Numbered from the stretch's first letter, positions 9,851-18,027 are shown. The stretch: DNA of 64,000 nt from Actinoplanes italicus (GCF_003001815.1 NZ_PVMZ01000016.1:219075-283074), one strand, 5' to 3'. The notes: generated by a model from the sequence alone, not told the origin. Made by a program: numbers and translations.

Positions 9851-10966
9851 ATGTCCGAGCCCAGCCCCGCTCTCGGGCGCCTTGTCGCCAGCGAGAACAA
9901 CATCAGTGACTTGCTCGCCTTCCTGTTCGAGAAGGATCCCGCCCCGCTGATCCGGATCCTCGGCCTCCCCGACGGCGTCTACTGGTGCCGGCGGGAGGCA
10001 CCGGCCGCCAAAGGCCGACTCGATCTGATCGTCTACCGGGCCGAACTGCCCGTGGCGGTGCTGGAAATCAAGGGTGCCTCGAGAGAACACGGCGACCAGC
10101 TCGACCGCTACCAGGCCTGGGCTGCGAAACAGAACCCCGAGGCCGCGTTGTTCTACTGCTCCCCCGACCGCGACGACACACCGCGGAAGCCGTGGCGCGC
10201 GGTCGGGCTCGCCGAGCTGTTCGAGGCATGGCAGAGCAGCAGCGACCCGCATGCGACCTGGCTCGCCGGGGAGATCACGAACCTTCTGCGAAGTTGGGAC
10301 AAGCAGGCGGAGGGAATCATCGGACACGCCAACGGCTGGTACGTCCCCGATTTGGTGACCCGCCGCATCGGTCGTCAACTCGATGGCGTACTGCGGCATG
10401 ATCACCCTGGCGACGGGCAGGCAAAGGCGACCCGCACCACAGTCGGCAATCCGATGTTCCTTGCCTGGCGTCGGTATCCAGGAGGATCCGGGCACGCCTG
10501 GATCGGAGTCGACGTTCGCTGCAAAGGGCGCGGCAATCAGCAGGCGGCGTGGGAGTTCCGGCCGTGCGTGGAGGCCGAGGAAGGCGATCAGCCGGAGACC
10601 GCCATGATCGAGGCGCACGATCTGGCCTGTGCCCTGTATCCCGCGATGCTGCACTCGGCGATCAAGAAGATGCTCGACGACCGAGGCCTGTCAGATCTGG
10701 CGAAGTCGCTGTCTCCCACCGGTACCGACGGCCTCGTCAGAGCTCCCGACGCCGCGATTCTCGCCGGTTGGCGAAGCGCGGTTCAGGCCGGTACACAACC
10801 CCGCCGCCATCCTGTGTTCCGCAACGACTGGAACCGGCGGCTCGCCACCTCGTTCGTCCTGCACGTCGACAAGGTCGATCGGACCCAGCTCGCTGAACTG
10901 ACCCTCGCCGTCCTCGACCATCTGGTGAAGTACGCGGCGCCGGACAGCCCACCGCGGGCCGGCTGA
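9851..10966 (+). CDS. Uncharacterised protein with PD-(D/E)XK nuclease-like motif
   Basis: A 371-residue protein I do not recognise as a named family. Residues 55-90 read GRLDLIV (Asp58), VLEIKG (Glu72, Lys74) and QLDRYQAW, the D...ExK...QxxxY layout of PD-(D/E)XK nucleases. The remaining ~280 residues, including a Trp-rich middle, are unassigned. There is no signal peptide or membrane segment. It stands alone between a LacI gene and a convergent hydrolase, with no methylase or helicase beside it. Some stretches look less GC-rich than the neighbours, hinting at transfer. It may be a solitary restriction or defence nuclease, or an inactive relative. Confidence 0.55.
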   Translation: MSEPSPALGRLVASENNISDLLAFLFEKDPAPLIRILGLPDGVYWCRREAPAAKGRLDLIVYRAELPVAVLEIKGASREHGDQLDRYQAWAAKQNPEAALFYCSPDRDDTPRKPWRAVGLAELFEAWQSSSDPHATWLAGEITNLLRSWDKQAEGIIGHANGWYVPDLVTRRIGRQLDGVLRHDHPGDGQAKATRTTVGNPMFLAWRRYPGGSGHAWIGVDVRCKGRGNQQAAWEFRPCVEAEEGDQPETAMIEAHDLACALYPAMLHSAIKKMLDDRGLSDLAKSLSPTGTDGLVRAPDAAILAGWRSAVQAGTQPRRHPVFRNDWNRRLATSFVLHVDKVDRTQLAELTLAVLDHLVKYAAPDSPPRAG

Positions 10967-11010
10967 CGCTTGATGGCCGAGCGGCCTCGCCCCCACCCGC
11001 GCGGGAGGGG

Positions 11011-11847
11011 TCACAGGCGGATCAGGTCGGCGACTTCCTCGGGCAGGCCGGGTGACGTGAGGACGTGACCCATGCCGGGGACGACGTGAAGTGTCGCACC
11101 CGGGATTGCGGCGGCCAGTGCCTCGCCGTGGCCGGGCGGATAGATCGGGTCCTGGTCACCGTGCACGATCGAGGTCGGCGCGGTGATCGACGAGAGCGAG
11201 ACCCGCAGCGCGGGATCATCGCGCCACACGGCCCGGCCGTGGTTGGCCGCGGCCGCCGGGTCGACGGCCCGGGACAGCGCCAGCTCCAGCATCGTCCGCG
11301 CGGCGTCCTCGTCGAACGGCCGGACCGGGCCGTTGAAGACTCGGAACAGCTCGATATCGGATTCCACACCCGGCGGCAGCCCGAGCGCCAGGTGGGCGAG
11401 GAACTCCGTCGCCGGCGGCGGCAGATCGCCCGGGTCGGCCGGGAGCCCGGCGCGCGCTCGTTCCCACAACGCTCGCGGATCATGGTTCATCGGTGAGCTG
11501 GACATCACGGTCAGGGACCTGACCCGCTCGGGCGTGTGCACGGCCAGCCACTGCGCGAGCATGCCGCCCAGCGAGGCACCCGCCACGTGCGCCGACTCCA
11601 GTCCGTAACCGTCCAATACGGCCAGGCAGTCGCGGGCCATGTCGCTGATGTTGTACGGGTGGGCGTCGAAGTCGACGACACTCGACCGGCCGGTGTCCCG
11701 ATGATCGAAACGGATCACCTGAACCCCGCGCTCGACGAGCCGCTCGACCAGCGCGTCGGGACAGCTGACACTTTGCGCGGACGATCCCATGATCATCAGA
11801 ACCGCGGGGAGTTCCGGATCCCCGGCCCGCTCCGTCCAGATCCGCAA
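11011..11847 (-). CDS. Alpha/beta hydrolase
   Basis: A 278-residue alpha/beta hydrolase of the AclR/DhmA-like type (aclacinomycin methylesterase RdmC relatives). The nucleophile elbow is AGASLGGML, the oxyanion segment VLMIMGSSAQS, and the acid/His region IVHGDQDPIYPP...GMGHVL. TTG at 11847 is the only conventional start in frame. In-frame codons just upstream (ERIVVSGP) look like the family's normal N-terminus but end at a stop with no start codon. An ATG at 11873 lies in another frame. An N-terminal frameshift or miscalled base is possible. Substrate unknown. Confidence 0.8.
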   Translation of the reverse strand: MRIWTERAGDPELPAVLMIMGSSAQSVSCPDALVERLVERGVQVIRFDHRDTGRSSVVDFDAHPYNISDMARDCLAVLDGYGLESAHVAGASLGGMLAQWLAVHTPERVRSLTVMSSSPMNHDPRALWERARAGLPADPGDLPPPATEFLAHLALGLPPGVESDIELFRVFNGPVRPFDEDAARTMLELALSRAVDPAAAANHGRAVWRDDPALRVSLSSITAPTSIVHGDQDPIYPPGHGEALAAAIPGATLHVVPGMGHVLTSPGLPEEVADLIRL

Positions 11848-12059
11848 CGGGCCGGAGACGACGATTCGCTCATGAGCATCGATCGCTCAGGCACGGTAGC
11901 GCCCCCATGTCCCGGAGCGCCGAGGTTTTCGGCGACCCGGCGAAGACCGGCCCCGACGCGGGGCGCACCTCGAGGTCACGTTTCCGGCACTTCGCCGGCC
12001 ACCGGGCGCGGACGGTCGTGCCGGGCCGATGTCGACGCCCTCAGACTGCCCCGCTTCGC

Positions 12060-12107
12060 CACCCGCAAGCCTCACCACCCGCATGCCCCACCACCCGCAA
12101 GCCCAGC
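12060..12107. repeat. 16-bp tandem repeat, three units
   Basis: Units start CACCCGCAAGCC, CACCCGCATGCC and CACCCGCAAGCC and run end to end with one to three changes. They directly precede the G-rich tract. Confidence 0.7.
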
Positions 12108-12120
12108 CACGCGCGGCCCG

Positions 12121-12296
12121 GAGGGCCGGGGCCGGGGCCGGGGCCGGAGGCCGGGGCGGGGCCGGGGCGGGGCCGGGGCGGGGGCGGGGGCGGAGGCCGG
12201 GGCGGGGCCGGAGGCCGAGGCGGGGGCCGAGGCCGGGGCGGGGGCCGGGGCCGAGGCGGGGGCCGAGGCGGGGCGGGGGCCGGGGCCGAGGGCCGC
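12121..12296 (+). repeat. T-free GGGGCC/GGGGCGG low-complexity tract
   Basis: About 175 bp of almost only G and C (a few A, no T), built from degenerate GGGGCC, GGGGCGG and GAGGCC words. Many G4 runs in close succession give strong potential for G-quadruplex DNA or RNA on the plus strand. Confidence 0.8.
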
Positions 12297-12502
12297 CGAA
12301 CGATCACGGCGGGCCGTTCCACGTGCTGCCATCACCCACCCGTGAGCGGCAAAGCACACGCCAGGGCTTCGGGTGTGCTCCCGACGTCGTCGGCAACGAC
12401 GGTGAGGTCACACGCTGCAGGACCGCGGACGCCCACTGTCGCCACCGCGACGGCAAGGTCGCACGCAGCAGCTACGTGCGACCCCACCGCCGCAGCACCG
12501 AG

Positions 12503-12562
12503 CCCTCCGCAACATCGCCCTCCGCAACATCGCGCTCCGCAACATCGCGCTCCGCGCCTCAG
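12503..12562 (+). repeat. 15-bp tandem repeat, three units plus a degenerate fourth
   Basis: CCCTCCGCAACATCG occurs twice, then CGCTCCGCAACATCG, then a decayed CGCTCCGCGCCTCAG. The pattern is consistent with slippage in non-coding DNA. Confidence 0.8.
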
Positions 12563-12745
12563 CGGCCGGCTTCCACGGCTGAGCTACGGCCGACGGGCTC
12601 TCACCCTGACCGCGAAGGCTTCGAGAGCTCCCGGCGCGAGAACCGTGCGAGCCGTCAGCCGTACCCCGGCCATGGATTCCGCTCGTCATAAGGCGTCCCA
12701 GCCGGGGCGCGCAGGCTTCCGCGCCTCCCGACCTGGGAACATGTC

Positions 12746-13585
12746 CTACCGGAAGGCGTCGACGCTGCGGCGCGCCCAGTCCGAGAAGGATCGCGGGGCA
12801 CGGCCGAGGATCTCCGCGATGTGCGGGCTGATCCGCTGCTCGGTGGCCAGCGGTGAACCGAGGATCGCCAGCGTTCCCTCGACGACCGGGGGCGGCATGA
12901 ACGTCAGCATCTGCTCGCGGGCCTGGTCGACGGTCTGGTCGACGAACCGGACCGGCTCGCCCAGCGCCTCCCCGAGGATGCGGGCCCGGTCACGCGGCGT
13001 GGTGAGAGCCGGACCGGTCAGTTCGTAGATCCGGCCGGCATGCCGGTCATCGCGCAGAACCACCGCGGCCACCTCGGCGATGTCGGCAGGGTCGACGAGC
13101 GGCAGCCCGACATCGCCGAACGGTGCGGCGGCCGTCCGCTCGGCGCGAATCGGGTTCGCCCAGCCGTACACATTGGAATAAAATCCGCCCGGGCGCAGGA
13201 TCGTCCAGGCCATGCCGGACCCTCGCACCACGTCCTCGATGCCGCGCAGCGGCGCGTGGGAGACCGACTCCGGCCGGGTGCCCGCCGCCTGCGACGACAG
13301 CAGGACCACCCGGTCGACCCCGCCGGCCTTCGCCACGTCGAGGATGTCGCCGGGCGCCAGATGCGCGCCCGCGCCTGAGACCAGCAGGAACAGCGCGCGG
13401 GCGCCGTCCACCGCCGGTCGCAGCGTCTCGGGCTCGGCGAGGTCGGCCCTGATGTGCCGCACCCCGTCCGGCACGTCCACCGGCATCGTTGCCCGCGACA
13501 CCGCCGTCACCCGTTCGCCGGCCGCGGACAGCGACCGCACCAGTACGCGACCGACGTTCCCGGTCGCTCCCGTCACCACGATCAT
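12746..13585 (-). CDS. NmrA-like NAD(P)-binding protein (atypical SDR)
   Basis: A 279-residue atypical short-chain dehydrogenase of the NmrA/quinone-oxidoreductase-2 type. It begins MIVVTGATGNVGRVLV, an NADP-binding GxxGxxG motif, and later has FLLVSGAG and WTILRPGGFYSN, all typical of the family. Members sense NADP or reduce quinones; no YxxxK catalytic pair is evident. ATG at 13585 follows GGGGGAG. It diverges from an HxlR regulator 88 bp away; this pairing is common and suggests the regulator controls it, probably in response to electrophiles. Confidence 0.85.
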   Translation of the reverse strand: MIVVTGATGNVGRVLVRSLSAAGERVTAVSRATMPVDVPDGVRHIRADLAEPETLRPAVDGARALFLLVSGAGAHLAPGDILDVAKAGGVDRVVLLSSQAAGTRPESVSHAPLRGIEDVVRGSGMAWTILRPGGFYSNVYGWANPIRAERTAAAPFGDVGLPLVDPADIAEVAAVVLRDDRHAGRIYELTGPALTTPRDRARILGEALGEPVRFVDQTVDQAREQMLTFMPPPVVEGTLAILGSPLATEQRISPHIAEILGRAPRSFSDWARRSVDAFR

Positions 13586-13643
13586 GATCAGCTCCCCCGT
13601 CTCGTCCGTTGTGGACGCGGGAAAGCTAGCATCGCGAAGATAG

Positions 13644-13653
13644 TAGGTACCTA
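13644..13653. promoter_or_regulatory. Candidate HxlR operator palindrome
   Basis: TAGGTACCTA, a perfect 10-bp palindrome, lies in the 88-bp gap between the divergent NmrA-like and HxlR genes. The GTAC core resembles sites reported for HxlR/DUF24 regulators. The assignment is by position. Confidence 0.45.
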
Positions 13654-13673
13654 GAGGAAAGTGACTACCCGAC

Positions 13674-14033
13674 GTGGAAGCGACAGACGATCCGGAGCGG
13701 GCCTGCCCGGTCGCGCCGGTGGTGGACATCGTGTTCAGCCGGTGGACGACCCCGATCCTGTGGTCGCTCAACTACCAGGGCCGGCAGCGGTTCGTGGAAC
13801 TGCAGCGCCGGATCACCACGATCACGCCGAAGGTGCTCACCCAGCGGCTGCGGCAACTCGAGCGTGACGGGCTCGTGGCTCGCACCTATCACCCCGAGGT
13901 GCCGCCCCGCGTGGAGTACGAGATCACCGACCTGGGCCGCAGCCTCGCCCCGATCTTCGCCCACCTGACCGAGTGGGCCGCCGAACACCTCGGCGAGGTG
14001 GAGGCGGCCCGCAAGGAGTACGACGCTACTTAG
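13674..14033 (+). CDS. HxlR-family (DUF24) transcriptional regulator
   Basis: A 119-residue winged helix-turn-helix protein. CPVAPVVDIVFSRWTTPILWSL near the N-terminus carries the family's conserved Cys (residue 11), the redox or electrophile sensor in characterised members. LTQRLRQLERDGLVARTYHPEVPPRVEYEITDLG is the recognition helix and wing. GTG at 13674 follows AGGAAAG. It is divergent from the NmrA-like gene, its likely target, and its 3' end overlaps the next convergent gene by 8 bp. Confidence 0.92.
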   Translation: MEATDDPERACPVAPVVDIVFSRWTTPILWSLNYQGRQRFVELQRRITTITPKVLTQRLRQLERDGLVARTYHPEVPPRVEYEITDLGRSLAPIFAHLTEWAAEHLGEVEAARKEYDAT

Positions 14034-14469
14034 TGGCCGACGGCGTGGCGACCGGGGTCCTGATCTCGAACTGCGGGCAGTGTGCCGCCGGTTCGGCGTC
14101 CGCGGACAGCGCGTTGTCGCCCAGCGTCTTCACCGAGGCCCTGGTGATGGCCCGCAGGCTCCGCTCGGGCTGGAAGCCCTGCACGGCGCTGGTGTACTGG
14201 CCGCTGTCGCCCGGGTACACGACGAGCCGCTTGCCGTCGATGTAGGCGCAGGCCGTGTCACCGCTGCCCCAGCCCATGATCTGGTGGCCACGATAGGTCT
14301 CGTAGAAGCCGAGCTTCGGCCCCTGGTCGACGGCCGGCGCCGCCTTCTCGCCGGTGGCCGACCAGGCCGTGGCCGTGCCGGCCGTGGCCAGCGCCCCGAC
14401 GGCTACCGCCACCACGGCGACCATCCGCCGCGTTGCCCCGCGAATCTGCCTGCCTTGACTATTGCGCAT
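14026..14469 (-). CDS. MelC1-like tyrosinase cofactor paralogue (secreted)
   Basis: A 147-residue protein with an N-terminal export signal (about residues 1-37). The mature part has the layout of tyrosinase cofactor MelC1: GFYETYRGHQIMG, then AYIDGKRLVVYPGDSGQYTSAVQGFQPERSL, matching the YKGRRIRG...HYDPVEI order of the bona fide cofactor encoded divergently at 14693. The caddie Tyr that MelC1 inserts into the tyrosinase active site aligns here with Phe99. It may be a regulatory or copper-handling paralogue rather than a functional activator. Homology is by motif order; sequence identity is low. Confidence 0.6.
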   Translation of the reverse strand: MRNSQGRQIRGATRRMVAVVAVAVGALATAGTATAWSATGEKAAPAVDQGPKLGFYETYRGHQIMGWGSGDTACAYIDGKRLVVYPGDSGQYTSAVQGFQPERSLRAITRASVKTLGDNALSADAEPAAHCPQFEIRTPVATPSATK

Positions 14470-14502
14470 TTAAATCATCGCCAATCCCGAGAATCATCGA
14501 CG

Positions 14503-14522
14503 TCCGGAAGAATGTTTCCGGA
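14503..14522. promoter_or_regulatory. 7-6-7 inverted repeat between the two cofactor genes
   Basis: TCCGGAA, 6 bp, TTCCGGA: a perfect inverted repeat in the 223-bp divergent gap of the tyrosinase locus. It is a plausible operator for one or both transcription units. Confidence 0.45.
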
Positions 14523-14692
14523 AATCGTCACCGCTCGCCGAACCCAACGACGGTCCGGTGGCGGTGGTAATCCTTTCGATGATCCGACACGCCCATTTTA
14601 CTACGGCGGGAGTACGCGCACCGGAGCTTGCCCGGCTATCTGCTTTCATGGTGCGGCGCGCCGCCTGAGGCGTTTTACAGAGAAGGATTTCC

Positions 14693-15178
14693 ATGACTGA
14701 CATGAAACGTCGCGACGTGCTGCGATACAGCGCGGCGGGTGCGGTCACGGCCGCCACCGCCACGCTGGCCGGCACCGAGGCCCTGGCCGGACCGGACCGG
14801 TCCGACATGCCCGCGGACCGACGGACCGACCGCGACAAGAAGGCCGACCCGTGGGACCCGCGTGACTTCGACGAGCTCTACAAGGGCAGGCGGATCCGGG
14901 GCCGGCACCTGCTCGGAAGCCTGCTTCGCGGCCAGGACGAGCTGTTCGTCGGCAACCGGAAACTGGCGCTCACCACGATCAGCACGCTGTTCTTCCCGGC
15001 CGACGGCTCGGCACCGTACGTCGCCACGGGCTACATCAGCGCCATCAATCACTACGACCCGGTGGAGATCGACGACAACCGCCGGCGGGACGGCCTCAAG
15101 CGGCTGGGACGGAAGATCGTCGATATTCTCGGCGACTGCGAGCTCGGCGAAGAATCCGCGAGAACGCATCACCACTGA
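14693..15178 (+). CDS. melC1: Tyrosinase cofactor MelC1
   Basis: A 161-residue chaperone that delivers copper to tyrosinase and assists its Tat export. The N-terminus MKRRDVLRYSAAGAV is a twin-arginine signal followed by a hydrophobic stretch to about residue 32. FDELYKGRRIRG and INHYDPVEI are diagnostic; Tyr121 corresponds to the caddie tyrosine that occupies the tyrosinase active site. A His-rich C-terminus (THHH) may help bind copper. A GAGAAGGA ribosome-binding site precedes the ATG. The gene lies 42 bp before melC2, so a bicistronic operon is clear. Confidence 0.9.
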   Translation: MTDMKRRDVLRYSAAGAVTAATATLAGTEALAGPDRSDMPADRRTDRDKKADPWDPRDFDELYKGRRIRGRHLLGSLLRGQDELFVGNRKLALTTISTLFFPADGSAPYVATGYISAINHYDPVEIDDNRRRDGLKRLGRKIVDILGDCELGEESARTHHH

Positions 15179-15220
15179 CGCGGTTACGCCCATTTCCCCA
15201 ACGTGAAAGGCGACCGAGCA

Positions 15221-16030
15221 ATGGCCGTCGTACGCAAGAGCATCGCCGCCATGACGATCGCGGAGAAGACCGCCTTCATCAACGCGCTCCGCCAGTTCAA
15301 GACCGCGTCCGCCAACGGGCGCAACTACAACTGGTACATCGACCAGCACATCACCTACTTCGCCCGCACCACTGACAACATCAGCCACGCCCACCAGGCG
15401 CCCTCGTTCCTGCCGTGGCACCGCGAGTACCTTCGCCTGCTCGAACTCGACCTGCAGACGGTCAGCGGCAACCCGAACATCTTCATCCCCTACTGGGACT
15501 GGACCGGCGCGGTGTCGCCGTTCACGGTCGACTTCCTCGGATCGATCACCAACGGTGGCGTCTCGAGCGGCAACTTCAGCCCGCGCTGGGGCTGGTCGAT
15601 GTACCGCAGCAGCATCCAGACCAACACGCTGCAGCGGCGGCTCGGCCAGAACGCGAGCCGCCCGACCGTCACGACGATCAACAACGTGCAGTCCTACACG
15701 GTGTACGACCAGGCGCCGTGGAACCCGTCGGTGGTGAACAGTTACCGCAACCGCCTCGAGATCGAACTGCACAACCGGGTGCACAACTACGTCGGCGGCC
15801 ACATGGCGACCCGCGAGGCACCGAACGACCCGGTGTTCTGGCTGCACCACTGCAACATCGACCGGCTGTGGTGGATCTGGCAGTCCAGCCGCGGCGTCGA
15901 CACGTACGAGCCGCGGAGCGGCACCACCAACGGCGTGATCGACAACTTCGAGTCGATGCGCCCGTTCGGTGCCGGCCGCACACCGTCCGCGGTGCGTGAC
16001 ATCAGCTTCCTCAACTACAGCTACGCCTGA
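15221..16030 (+). CDS. melC2: Tyrosinase MelC2
   Basis: A 269-residue type 3 copper monophenol oxidase that oxidises tyrosine and related phenols to quinones, leading to melanin. The CuA ligands are His43, His58 and His67 (SHAHQAPSFLPWHREY); the CuB ligands are His184, His188 (HNRVH) and His210 (DPVFWLHHCNIDRLW). The spacing matches bacterial tyrosinases. It has no signal peptide of its own, as expected for an enzyme exported by piggyback on Tat-targeted MelC1. The ATG at 15221 has GAAAGG upstream; an in-frame GTG at 15203 is less likely. Confidence 0.96.
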   Translation: MAVVRKSIAAMTIAEKTAFINALRQFKTASANGRNYNWYIDQHITYFARTTDNISHAHQAPSFLPWHREYLRLLELDLQTVSGNPNIFIPYWDWTGAVSPFTVDFLGSITNGGVSSGNFSPRWGWSMYRSSIQTNTLQRRLGQNASRPTVTTINNVQSYTVYDQAPWNPSVVNSYRNRLEIELHNRVHNYVGGHMATREAPNDPVFWLHHCNIDRLWWIWQSSRGVDTYEPRSGTTNGVIDNFESMRPFGAGRTPSAVRDISFLNYSYA

Positions 16031-16094
16031 GGCGCCGCTGCCAGGCACTGACAGTTCCTCCCAGCACCTGAGCGGGCCGTCGTAGGGTCGGCCG

Positions 16095-16955
16095 GTGAGC
16101 GTCCGAGACGAGATCCGCGACTTCCTGCTGTCCCGGCGAGCCCGGGTCTCCCCTGAGGAGGCCGGGCTGCCGCGGCACGGCGAGCGCCGGGTGGCCGGGC
16201 TGCGCCGGGAGGAGGTCGCACAGCTGGCCGGGATCAGCGTCGAGTACTACACCCGGCTCGAGCGCGGCAACGCCCGTGGCTACTCCGACGACGTGCTCGC
16301 CGCGGTGGCCCGGGCGCTGCGCCTCGACGACGCCGAACGGGAGCACCTGTTCGACCTGGTCCACGCCGCTCTCCTCCGATCCCGCCCGGCGCGCGACGAC
16401 CGTCCGTTACGGCCGGGCGTGCAGCGGCTCCTGGACGCCATGACCACCGTGCCCGCCTACGTGTGGAATCCGCGGCTCGACGTGGTCGCCGCCAATCCAC
16501 TGGGCCGGGCACTGTTCGCGCCGCTCTTCGACAGCCCGCATCAGCCGGTCAACCAGGCGCGTTTCCTCTTCCGCGATCCGGCGGCGCCGTCGTTCTTCCC
16601 CGACTGGGAGGAGATGACGCACGACGCGGTGGCGGTGCTGCGCACCGCGGCGGGCCGCGGCCCGCATGACGATCGGCTGTCGGTCCTGGTCAGCGAGTTA
16701 CTCACGGTCAGTGACACTTTTCAAGACCTCTGGCGGGCGTACGACGTACGCCGTCGCCGGTCCGGCCGGAAGCATTTCCGGCACCCTCTCGCGGGCCCGC
16801 TGACCGTGGATTTCGAGTCGCTGTCCCTGCAGGCCCAGCCCGGCCTGCGTCTCTCGGCGGGAACCGCCGAGCCCGGCTCCCCGTCCGCCGCCGCCCTCGA
16901 CTTCCTGGCCCACTGGGCCACCACCCACCCCGCCAGCCGTACCCCGGCCCCGTGA
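16095..16955 (+). CDS. XRE-family regulator with MmyB-like ligand domain
   Basis: A 286-residue cytoplasmic regulator. The N-terminal helix-turn-helix VAGLRREEVAQLAGISVEYYTRLERG (residues about 35-60) is followed from about residue 105 by the MmyB-like domain with PAYVWNPRLDVVAANPLGRALF, which in relatives resembles a PAS-type or fatty-acid pocket. Start GTG at 16095. The stop overlaps the next gene's GTG by 4 bp, so it is cotranscribed with the isochorismatase-fold gene and may autoregulate the pair. Confidence 0.9.
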   Translation: MSVRDEIRDFLLSRRARVSPEEAGLPRHGERRVAGLRREEVAQLAGISVEYYTRLERGNARGYSDDVLAAVARALRLDDAEREHLFDLVHAALLRSRPARDDRPLRPGVQRLLDAMTTVPAYVWNPRLDVVAANPLGRALFAPLFDSPHQPVNQARFLFRDPAAPSFFPDWEEMTHDAVAVLRTAAGRGPHDDRLSVLVSELLTVSDTFQDLWRAYDVRRRRSGRKHFRHPLAGPLTVDFESLSLQAQPGLRLSAGTAEPGSPSAAALDFLAHWATTHPASRTPAP

Positions 16956-17521
16956 CCCGCACCCGAACACCCGGAGTTCCCGTGAGTCGTACCGCCCTGC
17001 TCGTCATGGATGTTCAACCCGCTGTCGTGGCTCGCTATCCGGATCCCGGGTATCTCGGGCGGCTGCGGGACGCCGTGGATCGTGCCCGCGGCACCGGGGT
17101 GCCCGTGATCTTCGTGGGGGTCGGATTCCGGGCCGGGGCGCCCGAGGTCGATCCGGCGAACCGGATGTTCGGCGGGCTCGCCGGGCGCGGGCTGCCGGCG
17201 ACCGGGACCGAGTTCCATCCGGACGTCACGCCACTCGAGGACGACCCGGTCGTCACCAAACGCCGTGTCTCGGCGTTCACCGGCAGCGACCTGGACATGC
17301 TGCTGCGCGCGCAGCGCATCGATCACCTGGTGCTGACCGGCATCGCGACCAGCGGTGTCGTGCTGTCGACAGTCCGGCAGGCGGCCGACCTGGACTACCG
17401 GCTGACGGTCCTGGCCGACGGTTGCCTCGACAACGATCCCGAGGTGCACGACGTGCTGGTCGGCAAGGTCTTCCCGGCGCAGGCGGACGTGACGACCGTC
17501 AGCCGGTGGCAGGCCGGCTGA
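16952..17521 (+). CDS. Isochorismatase-fold hydrolase lacking the catalytic Cys
   Basis: A 189-residue cysteine-hydrolase-fold protein. Asp20 (LLVMDVQ) and Lys103 (VVTKRRVSAFTG) of the usual Asp-Lys-Cys triad are present. The position of the nucleophile in GIATSGVVLSTVRQA is Val136 instead of Cys, so classical hydrolysis is unlikely. An internal GTG at 16982 is an alternative start with the sequence MSRTALLVMD. It overlaps the preceding regulator by 4 bp. It may bind a ligand, or work by a different chemistry. Confidence 0.85.
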   Translation: MTRTRTPGVPVSRTALLVMDVQPAVVARYPDPGYLGRLRDAVDRARGTGVPVIFVGVGFRAGAPEVDPANRMFGGLAGRGLPATGTEFHPDVTPLEDDPVVTKRRVSAFTGSDLDMLLRAQRIDHLVLTGIATSGVVLSTVRQAADLDYRLTVLADGCLDNDPEVHDVLVGKVFPAQADVTTVSRWQAG

Positions 17522-17605
17522 TCCGCATTCCAGGCAGAAGCCACTCATGGTCGGCCGCCACCCCCGCTGGTCCTCGGGCACCGGCGACCCGCCTACGATC
17601 TCGGC

Positions 17606-17917
17606 GTGACCAACCCCAACCCGGTCGGCCCCCTGCGCTGGTACGCCGTCCTCGCCGTGCTGTTCTTCGGCATCCTGCCGACCGCGATGGTGGCCCTGCT
17701 GGTGGCCCGCGGCAACACCCCCGGATCGGTCGGCTGGCTGCTGGCCGGCGGTGTCCCACTGGTCATCTCGGCGATCATCCTGCTGGTCCGCGGCTTCACC
17801 GCCGCCGACCCCGAGGAGGCCTCGATCCTCCTGCGCCGCAGCATGGCCTTCGTCGCCGGTGCGGACGTTCTGCTCCTGGGTGGCAACGCTCTGATCCGGA
17901 TGGCAACCGGGGCATAG
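17606..17917 (+). CDS. Small integral membrane protein
   Basis: A 103-residue hydrophobic protein with three probable transmembrane segments: WYAVLAVLFFGILPTAMVAL, WLLAGGVPLVISAIILLV and a weaker SMAFVAGADVLLLGGNAL. The start is GTG at 17606. No family recognised; no operon partner closer than 84 bp. Confidence 0.65.
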   Translation: MTNPNPVGPLRWYAVLAVLFFGILPTAMVALLVARGNTPGSVGWLLAGGVPLVISAIILLVRGFTAADPEEASILLRRSMAFVAGADVLLLGGNALIRMATGA

Positions 17918-18027
17918 CCCGGCACCACAACCGCAACCGCTCCACCCCGACCAAGCTCTGCTCTCCGGGCTGATGGACGCCGATCAAAAGGCCATTCCGC
18001 CGTCCCGCGAGAGAGGCCTCCACCCTG

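Larger units (their letters stand above)
11848..12745. other. 898-bp gene-free, repeat-rich stretch
   Basis: Open frames here are compositional artefacts of very high GC. The stretch holds a 16-bp tandem repeat, a T-free GGGGCC-rich tract and a 15-bp tandem repeat, annotated separately. I see no credible gene or RNA. Confidence 0.6.

Noticed and set aside
12072..12359. Ala/Pro-rich protein on the minus strand
   Set aside because: It is a translation of the GGGGCC-rich tract with no ribosome-binding site; judged an artefact of composition.
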